In this document: positions 1 through 8,775 of the stretch, in pieces | How the letters are laid out: each line of letters opens with the position of its first letter | How positions within the stretch are numbered: the first letter of the stretch is position 1 | The notes under the pieces: model-generated | The model's input: the letters and a program-made list of their open reading frames with translations, nothing else | Database searches by the model: none | What the model was told of the DNA's origin: nothing | Assembly (NCBI GenBank): GCA_029212615.1 | Contig: JARGPJ010000010.1 | Coordinates: 1-64,000, forward strand | Reading direction: 5' to 3' | Origin: Verrucomicrobiales bacterium | GTDB taxonomy: Bacteria > Verrucomicrobiota > Verrucomicrobiia > Verrucomicrobiales > DEV007 | DNA: 64,000 nucleotides | Program-made: the position numbers and the translations under genes

Positions 1-83
1 GAAATTACGCGGACGACTGCTTGTTTCCAGCCGAAAAGGCGTCTAAATTCCGCCCCTTCTTATAACCGGGAAGCCCTAAAGCG

Positions 84-1445
84 ATGCCGAAAGTCTTTTT
101 CAAAACCTTTGGATGCCAGATGAACGAGCGCGACTCAGAGCAAGTCGCCCAAATGTTCGTCGAACGCGGTTTCACGGTCACACCACAGGCAGACGACGCT
201 GACGTCGTCCTCATGAACACCTGCTCGGTGCGCGACCAGGCAGAGCAAAAGGCTCTTGGCAGCATGCGCCACCTTGGCAAACACCGGAAGAAGAACCCCA
301 ACATCGTCTACGGCATGATGGGTTGCATGGCGCAGAGCCGCGGCGACCAGCTCCTGGAAGAGGTTCCTCATCTCGACCTCGTCGCCGGCACCCAGAAATA
401 TCACCGGGTCGTCGATCACTGCGTCGATCTCATGAAGGCGAAGGAAGAAGCGCAAATGGATGACCTCCGCCGTCCCATTATCGACGTCGACGAAGAGGAA
501 GATTCACAGAATACGATTCGCGACCACGTCGCCAAAGAACACGGCGTAACGGAATTCGTGAGCATCATGCAGGGCTGTAACATGAAATGCACCTTTTGCA
601 TCGTGCCCTACACCCGTGGTCCAGAGCGGGCCCGCCCCATCGCTGAGATCGTCGACGAATGTAAGCGCCTCGGCGACCAGGGGGTCCGCGAAGTCACCCT
701 CCTCGGTCAAATCGTCAATCTTTACGGTCGTCATGAGTTCCCGAAGGTCGATGGCAAAAGCCCCTTTGTTCAACTCCTCGAGGCGGTTCATGAACTGGAC
801 GACATCAAGCGAATCCGTTTCACCTCTCCGCACCCGATCGGCTACAAAGAAGACGTTATTGAAGCCTTCACCTACCTCCCAAAACTCGTCGACCACGTCC
901 ATTTCCCGATGCAGTCGGGATCTGACCGCATCCTCAAAGCGATGCACCGCCCCTACAAGGCGCAACGTTTCATCGACATTTGCGACAGAATGAAAGAAGC
1001 CCGCCCCGGCATCGCTATTTCGACAGATATCATTGTTGGATTCCCCGGCGAAACCGAAGAGGACTACCTCGAAACACGCAAAGCGGTGGAGCACGTTCAA
1101 TTTGATCAGGCCTTCATTTTCCGTTACTCGAAGCGCAAAGACACGCCGGCCGCCGAAATGGAGGGCCAGCTCTCCGAACGCGTGAAAGAAGAACGAAATC
1201 AGGACCTTCTCCAACTTGTCAACGATATCGTTCAACGGAAAAACAGCGAACTCATCGGAACGACGCAGGAAGTTCTCTGCGAAGGCCCTAGCCGCTACAA
1301 CAAGGAAACGCTCACGGGCCGGACGAGCACCAACCGGATCGTGATCTTCGACGGCGATGCCGAACGCATGGCGGGCCAGCTCTTTAAGGTCAAGATCACG
1401 GAAAGCACCGGCTACACCCTCTATGGGGATCCGGTCTTGCAATAA
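84..1445 (+). CDS. miaB: tRNA-2-methylthio-N6-dimethylallyladenosine synthase
   Basis: This radical SAM enzyme adds the 2-methylthio group to i6A37 in tRNAs that read UNN codons. At 453 aa it has the usual MiaB length. The N-terminal MTTase domain carries the three auxiliary-cluster cysteines C11 (FGCQMN), C47 (MNTCSVR) and C81 (GMMGCMAQ). The radical SAM motif GCNMKCTFC gives C165, C169 and C172, followed by IVPYTRG. The C-terminal TRAM domain covers roughly the last 65 residues. One oddity is the LGQIVNLYG stretch near residue 210, where most MiaB proteins have LGQNVN. The ATG start gives the expected N-terminus, a few residues before the first cysteine. MiaB is far more likely than its relatives MtaB or RimO, given the FGCQMN start and the length. 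Confidence 0.96.
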   Translation: MPKVFFKTFGCQMNERDSEQVAQMFVERGFTVTPQADDADVVLMNTCSVRDQAEQKALGSMRHLGKHRKKNPNIVYGMMGCMAQSRGDQLLEEVPHLDLVAGTQKYHRVVDHCVDLMKAKEEAQMDDLRRPIIDVDEEEDSQNTIRDHVAKEHGVTEFVSIMQGCNMKCTFCIVPYTRGPERARPIAEIVDECKRLGDQGVREVTLLGQIVNLYGRHEFPKVDGKSPFVQLLEAVHELDDIKRIRFTSPHPIGYKEDVIEAFTYLPKLVDHVHFPMQSGSDRILKAMHRPYKAQRFIDICDRMKEARPGIAISTDIIVGFPGETEEDYLETRKAVEHVQFDQAFIFRYSKRKDTPAAEMEGQLSERVKEERNQDLLQLVNDIVQRKNSELIGTTQEVLCEGPSRYNKETLTGRTSTNRIVIFDGDAERMAGQLFKVKITESTGYTLYGDPVLQ

Positions 1446-1478
1446 ACACTTTTTCTCCGAGTCTTTCCGACCCCGTTT

Positions 1479-2054
1479 ATGCAGCCCATCTACGATTTTC
1501 TCTACGATCCCGGCATCCCCCTCAAGGTGATGGGGATCATCATCGGGCTTTCGCTCATCCTTTCTCACGGATTTGCCCTGTTCAAGCCGGACCTCGTTAA
1601 ATCACAGCTCAAGGCTTTTCCAAGGAACGAAAAAATCGGCATTCCCATGGTGATTGTCGCTTTCGCCTGGGGCCTTATTATCTGGAGCTGCATGGATCTG
1701 GGGGAGTTTTTTAAGATCGAAAAACCTGTTCAGCTCATCATTGTTGGCGTGTGTGTAGGCGTCATTATTTTCGTAAAAGAGTTTATCTCGGTGAGGGCAC
1801 TTGGCTTTTTAATGATCCTCGCGGCCGCGCCGATTCTCGACTCAGCCTTTCTGAAAGAACCTCAAACCCGGCTCCTCATTGTTGCCCTGGCCTATGCCAT
1901 CGCGATCAAAGGGATGTTCTGGGTGGGTATGCCCTACCTCATGCGCGACCAGATTAATTGGGTTCTCGCCAGGCACAAACGCTACCTCGTGGGGGCGACC
2001 GCCGGAACCCTCTACGGATTGCTTGTGCTGATTTGCGCAATCTGCTTCTGGTAG
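1479..2054 (+). CDS. multi-pass inner-membrane protein, unknown function
   Basis: I do not recognise this 191-aa protein. It consists mainly of hydrophobic segments, about five or six likely membrane spans (near residues 15-33, 52-72, 82-98, 105-120, 128-150 and 168-190), with short charged loops. No catalytic motif or transport signature is visible. It starts 34 nt after the miaB stop on the same strand and may share its transcript. The next gene, uxaC, starts 62 nt later. Base use looks like that of its neighbours, so there is no sign of recent transfer. Confidence 0.75.
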   Translation: MQPIYDFLYDPGIPLKVMGIIIGLSLILSHGFALFKPDLVKSQLKAFPRNEKIGIPMVIVAFAWGLIIWSCMDLGEFFKIEKPVQLIIVGVCVGVIIFVKEFISVRALGFLMILAAAPILDSAFLKEPQTRLLIVALAYAIAIKGMFWVGMPYLMRDQINWVLARHKRYLVGATAGTLYGLLVLICAICFW

Positions 2055-2115
2055 AAGCAGGTGAGATCCAGTCCCTTCTTGATCTCACCGTATTCTTCGC
2101 GACAATTCGGGCGAT

Positions 2116-3540
2116 ATGTCTCAGCCCTTTATTCACGATGACTTCATGCTGCAATCGCAGGCAGCAAAGGAGCTCTACCATCATTTTGCGAAGGATGAAC
2201 CGATCCTCGATTTTCACAATCATCTCCCGCCGGATGAAATAGCTGCTGACCAGAGCTTCGAAAACCTGAACGACATCTGGCTCGCCGGCGATCACTACAA
2301 ATGGCGCGGGATGCGGGCCAATGGCATCGCCGAAAACCGCATCACGGGCGATGCGTCGCCCCGGGACAAGTTTGACGCCTGGGCGGAAACCGTGCCTCAT
2401 ACCCTTCGCAACGCGCTCTACCACTGGACCCATCTCGAGCTGTCCCGCTATTTCGGATTCGACGGGTTGTTCTCTCCTGAGACTGCCGATGAAGTTTGGG
2501 AAACGGGAAATGCGAAGCTTGCTCAGCCTGACTACTCCTGCCGCGGGCTCCTTAAAATGAGTAATGTGCGCGCGCTCTGCACTACCGATGATCCCACTCA
2601 TACGCTTGAGCATCATGTCGCGATCGCCGAAGACCCCACGATTGGCACCCGGGTCTATCCGACCTTTCGCCCCGACCCCGCGCTCTGGGTCGATGACGCC
2701 GCCCACTTCAATACCTACGTCGACAAGCTCTCGGAAATCAGTGGCGGCGACTGCCACACCTTCTCCGGATTCCTCGATGCCCTCCGCTCTCGCCATGACT
2801 TCTTTCACTCCGTCGGAGGCCGCCTCTCCGATCACGGACTGCATCATCTTTTTGACGCGGACTGCACGGAGAATGATGCCACGGCGATCTTCAATCAGGT
2901 TCGCCAGGGCAAAGCTGCCGATGCCGGCCAAACGGAACGATTCGGTGCTTTTCTCATGCTTTTCTTCGGAGAACTCAATGCCGAAAAGAACTGGACGATG
3001 CAACTCCACATCGGCGCAGAACGAAACAACAGTGAGCGGCTTTTCGAAACCCTGGGACGCGATGTCGGTTGCGATTCGATGGCCGACGTAAGTCATGCCG
3101 GGGCCGTGCGCCGCTACCTGAACACGCTCGATCAGCGAGATCACCTTCCAAAGGTCATGCTCTACAATCTGAATCCGAAGGATAACTACGCACTGTCCGC
3201 AATGCTGGGAAATTTCCTCGAAGCAAAGCCCGGCGACCCTCCCTGCCGACTCCAGCTCGGGACAGCCTGGTGGTTTATGGACACGAAAGAAGGCATGGAG
3301 TGGCAGATCAACGCCTTCTCAAACACGAGCCTGCTCTCACGATTCAATGGGATGCTCACTGATTCGAGGAGCTTTCTCTCGTTTACCCGTCACGAATACT
3401 TCCGTCGCATCCTCTGTAATGTCATCGGAACCGATGTCGAAAACGGGGAGATTCCCCGCGACATGGAAATGGTGGGAGACATGGTCCGCCGCATCTGTTT
3501 TCAGAATTCGGCCGAATTCTTTGGTCTGGAGATGCCGTGA
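2116..3540 (+). CDS. uxaC: glucuronate isomerase (uronate isomerase)
   Basis: UxaC interconverts D-glucuronate with D-fructuronate and D-galacturonate with D-tagaturonate, the first cytosolic step of hexuronate breakdown. The 474-aa length matches the family (about 470). The sequence shows the conserved N-terminal FHNHLPP metal-site motif near residue 34. Further on it has NDIWLAGDHYKWRGMRANG, CTTDDPTHTLEHH, RPDPALW and a C-terminal TDSRSFLSFTRHEYFRRILC, all typical of UxaC. Its stop overlaps the GTG start of the next gene by 4 nt, so the FAD oxidoreductase and the aldo/keto reductase behind it are probably translationally coupled. No uxaB, uxuA or kdgK homologue lies in the window, so the rest of the pathway must be elsewhere. 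Confidence 0.95.
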   Translation: MSQPFIHDDFMLQSQAAKELYHHFAKDEPILDFHNHLPPDEIAADQSFENLNDIWLAGDHYKWRGMRANGIAENRITGDASPRDKFDAWAETVPHTLRNALYHWTHLELSRYFGFDGLFSPETADEVWETGNAKLAQPDYSCRGLLKMSNVRALCTTDDPTHTLEHHVAIAEDPTIGTRVYPTFRPDPALWVDDAAHFNTYVDKLSEISGGDCHTFSGFLDALRSRHDFFHSVGGRLSDHGLHHLFDADCTENDATAIFNQVRQGKAADAGQTERFGAFLMLFFGELNAEKNWTMQLHIGAERNNSERLFETLGRDVGCDSMADVSHAGAVRRYLNTLDQRDHLPKVMLYNLNPKDNYALSAMLGNFLEAKPGDPPCRLQLGTAWWFMDTKEGMEWQINAFSNTSLLSRFNGMLTDSRSFLSFTRHEYFRRILCNVIGTDVENGEIPRDMEMVGDMVRRICFQNSAEFFGLEMP

Positions 3541-4727
3541 GTGAAACTCGAACCATCACGGCTGACACGGTCATCATAGGCGGTGGCGTTGCCGCTCTCT
3601 GGACCGCGAATGTGCTGAAAGGCGCCGGCCAGTCCGTTGCCGTTTTGACCAACTCCCCTCTCGGAGCGGGTCAATCACTCGCCGCTCAGGGTGTGATTCA
3701 CGGGGGGTTAAAATACGCCGTCGGCGGAAAGCTCACTGACTCATCAGAGGCACTCGCTGATATGCCGGCGCGCTGGCTTGCGGCCCTGCGCGGTGAAGGC
3801 CCCGTCGATCTCAGTGGAGCGAAACTACTCTGCGATCACCAATTGATGTGGAGCCTCCCCAACGTGATCAGCAAGACGGTTGGATTCTTCGGAAGCAAAG
3901 CCGTCCGCGGGCGATCTGGAAGTATCCCCCGTGAGGACTACCCGCCGATCTTTGATACCCCGGAATACAAAGGGAAACTCTTCCGGATCGACGAACCCGT
4001 CGTTGATCCCGTCTCCATCATTCGCGAACTCGCCAAAGGCGTCGCCGATGAAACCCGGCTCATTGATTGGAACGAGAACGCCTCGTTAAAAGTGAGTAAC
4101 GGAGATATTGATGCCATCGAACTGACTGAATTGACCGGCTCAAAAGTACAATTAAAAGCAGAACAGTTCCTCCTCGCCGCCGGTGCCGGCAATGGCGAAC
4201 TCCTTTCACAAACAGGCATCACTGAGCCATCGATGCAGCGGCGCCCCCTCCATCAGCTCATTGTCAGGAAAAGAGGCCTCCCTGAATTTTACTCCGTCTG
4301 TGTCGGGACAGGTCCGAAACCCCCCATGGTTTCGACCACTCACGTCGACAGTGAGGGGCGGACCGTTTGGTATATCGGTGGAGACATTGCCGAACAGGCC
4401 GGTGTCGAGCGAAGCGAAGCAGAACAAATTAAAGCCGGACAGGCCATGTTTGCAAAACTGCTTCCATGGATTGATCTCACCGGCGCTGAATGGTTTACGT
4501 GGCGGGGAGATCGTGCCGAACCGCTCACCGGAACCGGGGATCGCCCTCCGGGAGCCTATCTCAAGCGTGCTGGGAATGTCCTGATCTCCTGGCCCACAAA
4601 ACTCGCCCTCACCCCGAATCTGGCGGATCAGGTCCTCGCTCAATGCCAGGGACCCGGGACCTGTCCTACCTTTGAACTCGACCTCCCCCGCCCCGCCCCC
4701 GGAAAAGCCCCCTGGGATTTACCATGA
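3537..4727 (+). CDS. FAD-dependent oxidoreductase (DAO/GlpD fold)
   Basis: This 396-aa flavoenzyme has an N-terminal Rossmann dinucleotide motif, TVIIGGGVAALWTANVL, around residues 10-26. It is followed by GAGQSLAAQGVIHGGLKY, the arrangement seen in the D-amino-acid oxidase / glycerol-3-phosphate dehydrogenase superfamily. A later LLAAGAGNGELL matches the second FAD-contact strand. The substrate cannot be read from the sequence. Its GTG start overlaps the uxaC stop (GTGA) and its stop overlaps the next ATG (ATGA), so it sits inside a tightly coupled three-gene set. By context it may act on a sugar acid or its reduced product; that is inference only. Confidence 0.8.
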   Translation: MSETRTITADTVIIGGGVAALWTANVLKGAGQSVAVLTNSPLGAGQSLAAQGVIHGGLKYAVGGKLTDSSEALADMPARWLAALRGEGPVDLSGAKLLCDHQLMWSLPNVISKTVGFFGSKAVRGRSGSIPREDYPPIFDTPEYKGKLFRIDEPVVDPVSIIRELAKGVADETRLIDWNENASLKVSNGDIDAIELTELTGSKVQLKAEQFLLAAGAGNGELLSQTGITEPSMQRRPLHQLIVRKRGLPEFYSVCVGTGPKPPMVSTTHVDSEGRTVWYIGGDIAEQAGVERSEAEQIKAGQAMFAKLLPWIDLTGAEWFTWRGDRAEPLTGTGDRPPGAYLKRAGNVLISWPTKLALTPNLADQVLAQCQGPGTCPTFELDLPRPAPGKAPWDLP

Positions 4728-5521
4728 AAACCCGCCTCATTCATTCCACTGACATTGCGGTTTCCTCACTGGGTCTCGGCACCGTTAAATTCGGTCGTAA
4801 CCAACAGGTAAAATATCCGACAGGATTCGAGCTTCCCTCCGATGAAGAAATCCTCGCTCTTCTCGACCTCGCGCAGGAGAAAGGCATTAATTTCATCGAC
4901 ACAGCCCCGGCCTACGGTGTCAGCGAAGAACGTCTCGGAAAGCTTCTCGGCTCCCGCCGCGATGAATGGGTCATCATGTCCAAAGCGGGCGAAGATTTCA
5001 TTCATGGAGCTTCTCATTTTGACTTCTCTCCCTGTGCGATCAACGAGAGCGTCGAACGAACCCTCTCGCGCCTTCGAACCGACAGGGTTGAATCCCTTTT
5101 GCTTCACTCAGACGGAAATGACATCGACATACTCGACCATTCCGGGGCGGTTGAAGCGCTACAAAAATTGAAGGAAAAGGGTCTACTTCGTTCCTGCGGC
5201 ATCTCGACGAAGACGGTTGCCGGAGGCCTTCGTGCGATCGAACTCGGTCTCGATATTGTCATGGCTACTTACAATCCCTGGCATACGGAAGAGGAATCGA
5301 TCCTCGACGCTGCGTTGGAGAACGGGACCTCTGTCTTTCTCAAAAAAGCGCTCGGGAGCGGTTGGTTCGGCGCTGAAGAGTCCCCGGATGACCCGGTCAA
5401 AGAGGCCTTCAGCTTCGTCTTTTCACATCCGGCAACCACGTCAGCCATCGTTGGAACCATCAACCCAAAGCACCTCTCTGAAAATTGCGAAGCATTGGCT
5501 TCCATCGAAAAGATTGAGTGA
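4724..5521 (+). CDS. aldo/keto reductase
   Basis: This 265-aa NAD(P)H-dependent oxidoreductase belongs to the AKR TIM-barrel superfamily. Visible motifs are the N-terminal SSLGLGTVKFGRN and the catalytic-Asp/Tyr strand FIDTAPAYGVSEERLGKLLG. VIMSKAGE (catalytic Lys), SLLLHSDGND (catalytic His) and the C-terminal cofactor region ATTSAIVGTINPKHL follow. It is somewhat shorter than a typical AKR (about 300-330 aa) but the tetrad appears complete. The ATG overlaps the previous stop by 4 nt. With uxaC and the flavoenzyme it suggests a small sugar or sugar-acid oxidoreduction module. The substrate is unknown. Confidence 0.85.
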   Translation: MKTRLIHSTDIAVSSLGLGTVKFGRNQQVKYPTGFELPSDEEILALLDLAQEKGINFIDTAPAYGVSEERLGKLLGSRRDEWVIMSKAGEDFIHGASHFDFSPCAINESVERTLSRLRTDRVESLLLHSDGNDIDILDHSGAVEALQKLKEKGLLRSCGISTKTVAGGLRAIELGLDIVMATYNPWHTEEESILDAALENGTSVFLKKALGSGWFGAEESPDDPVKEAFSFVFSHPATTSAIVGTINPKHLSENCEALASIEKIE

Positions 5522-5569
5522 AAAAGCGGTTGGCCTGTCTCAGGAGTAAGGCACCTTAACTCACTTTCT

Positions 5570-6412
5570 ATGCTCGATTCCAAACCGATTTTCTTCGACA
5601 GCCACATGCACACCCCTCTCTGCAAGCATGCAGAGGGACATCCTGTCGAATACATGGAGCGTGGCGTTGAAAAGGGGCTGGCGGGAATCATCATGACCTG
5701 CCACAGCCCGATGCCTGACCGCTTCTCTCACCGCGTCAGAATGTCACCGGAACAGTTCAACGAGTACCTCGCAATCGTTCAGGAAGCCGCCGATGCAGCA
5801 CCGGAAGGATTCGAAGTTCGCCTCGGGATGGAAAGCGACTTCTTTCCGGGCATGGAAAAGTGGCTCGCGGAACTTCACTCAAAAGCTGACTTCCACTACA
5901 TTCTGGGATCCGTTCATTGGCACATCCCTGAATATCTCGACGCTTTCTGGCGCGGAGACCCGGTCGCCTTTCGACGTCAGTATTTTGAGCACCTCGCGGA
6001 ATCAGCCGAGTCGGGACTTTTCGATTCTCTTGCTCATCCCGACCTCGTCAAAAATGCGAGTCCCGATGATTGGGAATTTGAATCGATGAGGTCGGTCATC
6101 GGCGCCGCACTCGACCGGATCGCCAAAACCGGTGTCGCAATGGAGCTCAATACCTCCGGCATGAATAAAGCCTACCCCGAAATGAATCCGGGCCCGAAAA
6201 TGCTTCGAATGATCGCTGAACGGGATATCCCCGTGGTGATTGGCTCAGACTCACACACCCCGCTTCGAGTTGCCGATCAGTTCCCGAAAGCGCTTGAGCA
6301 ATTAACCAAGGCAGGATTCGAAACGGTAAGCGTCTTCAAAAAGAGACGTCGCCTCGACTATCCGATCCCGCTTGTTCAGGAAAGCCTCGCGACGCAAGGC
6401 TCGGCATTTTAA
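5570..6412 (+). CDS. PHP-domain phosphatase, histidinol-phosphatase family
   Basis: The 280-aa protein is a complete PHP-domain metallophosphoesterase of the HisK/HisJ type. It begins with DSHMHTPLCKHAEGHP (metal-binding His pair). Other metal-site motifs are MTCHSPMP near residue 44, RLGMESDFFPG near 84, ILGSVHWH near 107, SLAHPDL near 157 and a C-terminal VIGSDSHTP. In known members it hydrolyses L-histidinol phosphate. No other his gene is in the window, so a different phosphate ester is possible. The start lies 48 nt after the aldo/keto reductase. Its stop overlaps by 4 nt the stop of the convergent RRE-like gene. Confidence 0.82.
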   Translation: MLDSKPIFFDSHMHTPLCKHAEGHPVEYMERGVEKGLAGIIMTCHSPMPDRFSHRVRMSPEQFNEYLAIVQEAADAAPEGFEVRLGMESDFFPGMEKWLAELHSKADFHYILGSVHWHIPEYLDAFWRGDPVAFRRQYFEHLAESAESGLFDSLAHPDLVKNASPDDWEFESMRSVIGAALDRIAKTGVAMELNTSGMNKAYPEMNPGPKMLRMIAERDIPVVIGSDSHTPLRVADQFPKALEQLTKAGFETVSVFKKRRRLDYPIPLVQESLATQGSAF

Positions 6413-7311
6413 TCCAGAAGCGCTTCAACTTCGCCTATCTGACGGACAAGGGTGGTCATCTTCTGAACCTCGTACCGATATCCAACTTCATTGTTCTGGA
6501 TGTAAAATTCGTCACGCCGAACACGACATTCCGCAAGCTCACGACGAAGATCATCGAGATCACTCACTGTCGGGCGGTATGGCTCCGGTGCAGGGATTGG
6601 CTCAGTCACCGCAGGAGCAACTTGTTGAGGAACCGGTGGAGTGTCGTCCTGTGACACGGCCCGTGCACCCAGCTCCATTTCTTCGATCGGCGTATCACGT
6701 GGCTGAACCGAGCGTTCCTCAGCGAGTGGCTTCGCATCCTGATAAAAATACCCCTCAATCGAGGAATACAATAAATTCACCGGCGGTTCAAAAATCGGGG
6801 CGGCCACATACGCGATCCGCAAAACCGCGAGAGAGAGGAGGACCATCGCAGAGATCTTGAGAGCCTTTTTCTGCCAGTCTCCATCGAGGCCCAACTTTTC
6901 AATCAATGACTCCTGAAAACCCTTTTCCTCTTTCGGTTGTACCTCGCGCTTTCGCAACGGAATCGTGACGGATACCTGCGGCTCCTCATCGGTAACCAAC
7001 TCGAAAACAGACTCACACTCGCAAAGGATCAGATTCTCATCGTAAAGCCACTGATAGAAATTAGTGAGCCCAACGGGCGAAAATTGACCACGGTATTTCG
7101 CGTGTACATCGCGGGCAACCGATTCAAAAGTTCGCTCTCCATCAAACTGCCGCATCATCTCATATTGCCACGGGCGTAAAGCAAACTTCTGGCCATCGGA
7201 AATTCGTTCAGCCTGCACTTCTCCATCTCGACGGGAAAATCGCATTCCCTGCCTCGGACGAAGCCGAAGCGGAAAGATCTCCGTCAGATGAGTTGGCGAG
7301 ATGCTATTCAC
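6409..7311 (-). CDS. PqqD/RRE-like membrane-anchored protein, unknown function
   Basis: I cannot assign a function to this 300-aa protein. Residues about 12-95 read like a PqqD-type winged-helix / RiPP recognition element: a run of Arg-rich PRQGMRFSRRDG, then ALRPWQYEMMRQFDGERTFESVARDV and a final helix-strand NFYQWLYDENLILCE. That pattern resembles the N-terminal domain of peptide-modification and peptide-export proteins. A single membrane span is near residues 148-168. After it comes a Pro/Glu-rich linker and a C-terminal amphipathic helix (about 245-300) rich in Arg, Glu and Gln, probably coiled coil. The start is GTG; no ATG lies closer. It is 100 nt downstream of the subtilase and has its own promoter candidate. 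The RRE call is pattern recognition, not a search result. Confidence 0.6.
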   Translation of the reverse strand: MNSISPTHLTEIFPLRLRPRQGMRFSRRDGEVQAERISDGQKFALRPWQYEMMRQFDGERTFESVARDVHAKYRGQFSPVGLTNFYQWLYDENLILCECESVFELVTDEEPQVSVTIPLRKREVQPKEEKGFQESLIEKLGLDGDWQKKALKISAMVLLSLAVLRIAYVAAPIFEPPVNLLYSSIEGYFYQDAKPLAEERSVQPRDTPIEEMELGARAVSQDDTPPVPQQVAPAVTEPIPAPEPYRPTVSDLDDLRRELAECRVRRDEFYIQNNEVGYRYEVQKMTTLVRQIGEVEALLD

Positions 7312-7337
7312 GAATGTTGAATGTTAAGTTTACAGAA

Positions 7338-7365
7338 ATTATAAGTTTATTCTGTAATTAGTCTA
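7338..7365 (-). promoter_or_regulatory. candidate sigma-70 promoter of the RRE-like gene
   Basis: Reading the minus strand, a perfect TATAAT (7338-7343) follows TAGACT (7360-7365; four of six matches to the -35 consensus) with a 16-nt spacer. It lies in a 100-nt AT-rich gap upstream of the GTG start at 7311. This would let the membrane gene be transcribed apart from the peptide/GAF/subtilase operon. Confidence 0.35.
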
Positions 7366-7412
7366 TCAAAAATCGGGAAAGAATTTCTGACGGTGAACGC
7401 CCTGTGATTCCA

Positions 7413-8183
7413 CTATCGAGCCGTGGCGAGAATACTCAGGAGTGGCTTAACCAGCGATGGCTCCATTCCCGGAAAAGCGGAGCGCAAACGGGCGATCCGG
7501 CCGGCGACGAGCGGCGCAGCATAGCTACTTCCCGTCTCAGTCTTTGTTTCCCCGTTGAGCCAGGGCACTTCGACCCTTTCCCCCCTCGCAAAAAAGGAAA
7601 TCATCTCACCCGGTTTGTAGAAAAGCTCATCAGCCTGGCAATCAATCCCTTTCACACTGATCACACTTGGAAAATAGGCCGGCCATTCACGTATCGCAGC
7701 ATTCACATTGCTGGAAGCTGCGACCACCTGAACGCCCGCCAGATAAGCCTCGTCGACCCACTCTTTATAATCCATTGCATAGCGGGCAAGTCCACGGCAG
7801 CCGAAGCTGCAGTTGATGACCTGGTAGCCCCGGCTGATTGCCTGATTAACGCATTCAGCAATGACAAAACTTCGGGCGTGGTTCGAACTGTCGAGAGCCC
7901 TGAAACTTCCAATCGTTGCACCCGGTGCCTCTTTTGAAAGAATACTGGCTACCGCAGTGCCATGCCCATAGACATCGACACCTTCGTTGTCCTCAATTCG
8001 CAAATTGACGCCGTCACACGAGATCGCCACATCATCGGCAAGAGTCATTCCGGATAACGCTGGATGTGTCGTATCGACCCCTGAATCGATCACCGCAACC
8101 TTGATTCCCCCCCCGTCACCCGTCCGGAGGGCCTCGGCTGCCGCGGAAAGTTCCGGCCATCTTAAATCCTGTTCAGCCGGCAT
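7413..8183 (-). CDS. compact S8 (subtilisin-family) serine peptidase
   Basis: This 256-aa subtilase has all catalytic elements: VAVIDSGVD (Asp33), GHGTAVAS (His74), the oxyanion-hole Asn in VVAASSNVN and GSSYAAPLVAG (Ser220). There is no signal peptide and no recognisable prodomain, and the length is near the minimum for a catalytic domain, so it should act in the cytosol without autoprocessing. In that respect it resembles RiPP-type subtilases such as PatA/PatG more than secreted degradative enzymes. The ATG at 8183 lies inside the end of the GAF gene (11-nt overlap), which implies translational coupling. GTG 8186 is an alternative start. The likely substrate is a protein made from the same operon; this is inference. 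Confidence 0.85.
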   Translation of the reverse strand: MPAEQDLRWPELSAAAEALRTGDGGGIKVAVIDSGVDTTHPALSGMTLADDVAISCDGVNLRIEDNEGVDVYGHGTAVASILSKEAPGATIGSFRALDSSNHARSFVIAECVNQAISRGYQVINCSFGCRGLARYAMDYKEWVDEAYLAGVQVVAASSNVNAAIREWPAYFPSVISVKGIDCQADELFYKPGEMISFFARGERVEVPWLNGETKTETGSSYAAPLVAGRIARLRSAFPGMEPSLVKPLLSILATAR

Positions 8184-8775
8184 CACTCAATCCCAGTGCT
8201 GAAGAAAGCAGCGTTTCGTTCACAAGGCGTTCGATAAGGTTGGAAACCAGCGCAAGCGTTTCTATATCGGCGGAACTGAAACCTTTCTTGCCATCCCCGT
8301 TTTCGACCTCTTCGAGCTGGACGCAGGAAATAACCCCTCGAAGCCCGAAGGCGAAATAAAGAGGTACCGCAAGAAGCGCCGTTGTATGCTTCGCCATTTT
8401 ACGATCGAGCGTGTCATCGTGTCCGCTGCTCGTTCCGATATCATTCTCGCAGTATGGCTGCTGCTGGGAGAAGACCATTGAAATGATTCCGGAGCCGATC
8501 GGCTGCTCAAAGCCAATGAGCGCTGAAGCATCCTCGCCGGTATTATAGGTGGCAACGAGGTTTCGCTCCTCACTGTCTGCCAACCAGATAGTGCCTTCAC
8601 ATCCGCCGACACGATCAATGGCTGCGCCCAGTAAAGAGAGCGCGCCTTCATCGAAGAGCTCCACCAAATCGGCAGGGCTACCGCTACTGATCCACGATTC
8701 CAGATGCTCAACGAGATCGCCACTTTGACGATCCAGTTCAGCGTTTCTGAGAAGGCGGGTGCGGGCTCCGATCAT
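8173..8775 (-). CDS. GAF-domain protein
   Basis: The 200-aa protein reads as a single GAF-like sensor domain (about residues 35-190). It has VELFDEGALSLLGAAIDRVGGCEGTIWLADSEERNLVATYNTG in the first half, which is cited here only as a region. The second half has TTALLAVPLYFAFGLRGVISC and SADIETLALVSNLIERLV, the usual GAF end. No kinase, cyclase or DNA-binding domain is attached. Its ATG overlaps the stop of the 73-aa protein by one base (TGATG) and its end overlaps the subtilase start, so the three are almost certainly translated together. A ligand-sensing control of the protease is plausible but not shown. The ligand cannot be predicted. Confidence 0.75.
   Translation of the reverse strand: MIGARTRLLRNAELDRQSGDLVEHLESWISSGSPADLVELFDEGALSLLGAAIDRVGGCEGTIWLADSEERNLVATYNTGEDASALIGFEQPIGSGIISMVFSQQQPYCENDIGTSSGHDDTLDRKMAKHTTALLAVPLYFAFGLRGVISCVQLEEVENGDGKKGFSSADIETLALVSNLIERLVNETLLSSALGLSDAG

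Noticed and set aside
504-1568. Open frame of 354 codons antisense to miaB
   Set aside because: miaB is unmistakable on the plus strand; the antisense frame is an artefact of codon bias and has no recognisable domain.
1954-3144. Open frame of 396 codons antisense to uxaC
   Set aside because: Same reason: uxaC motifs are on the plus strand, and the antisense product shows no known domain.
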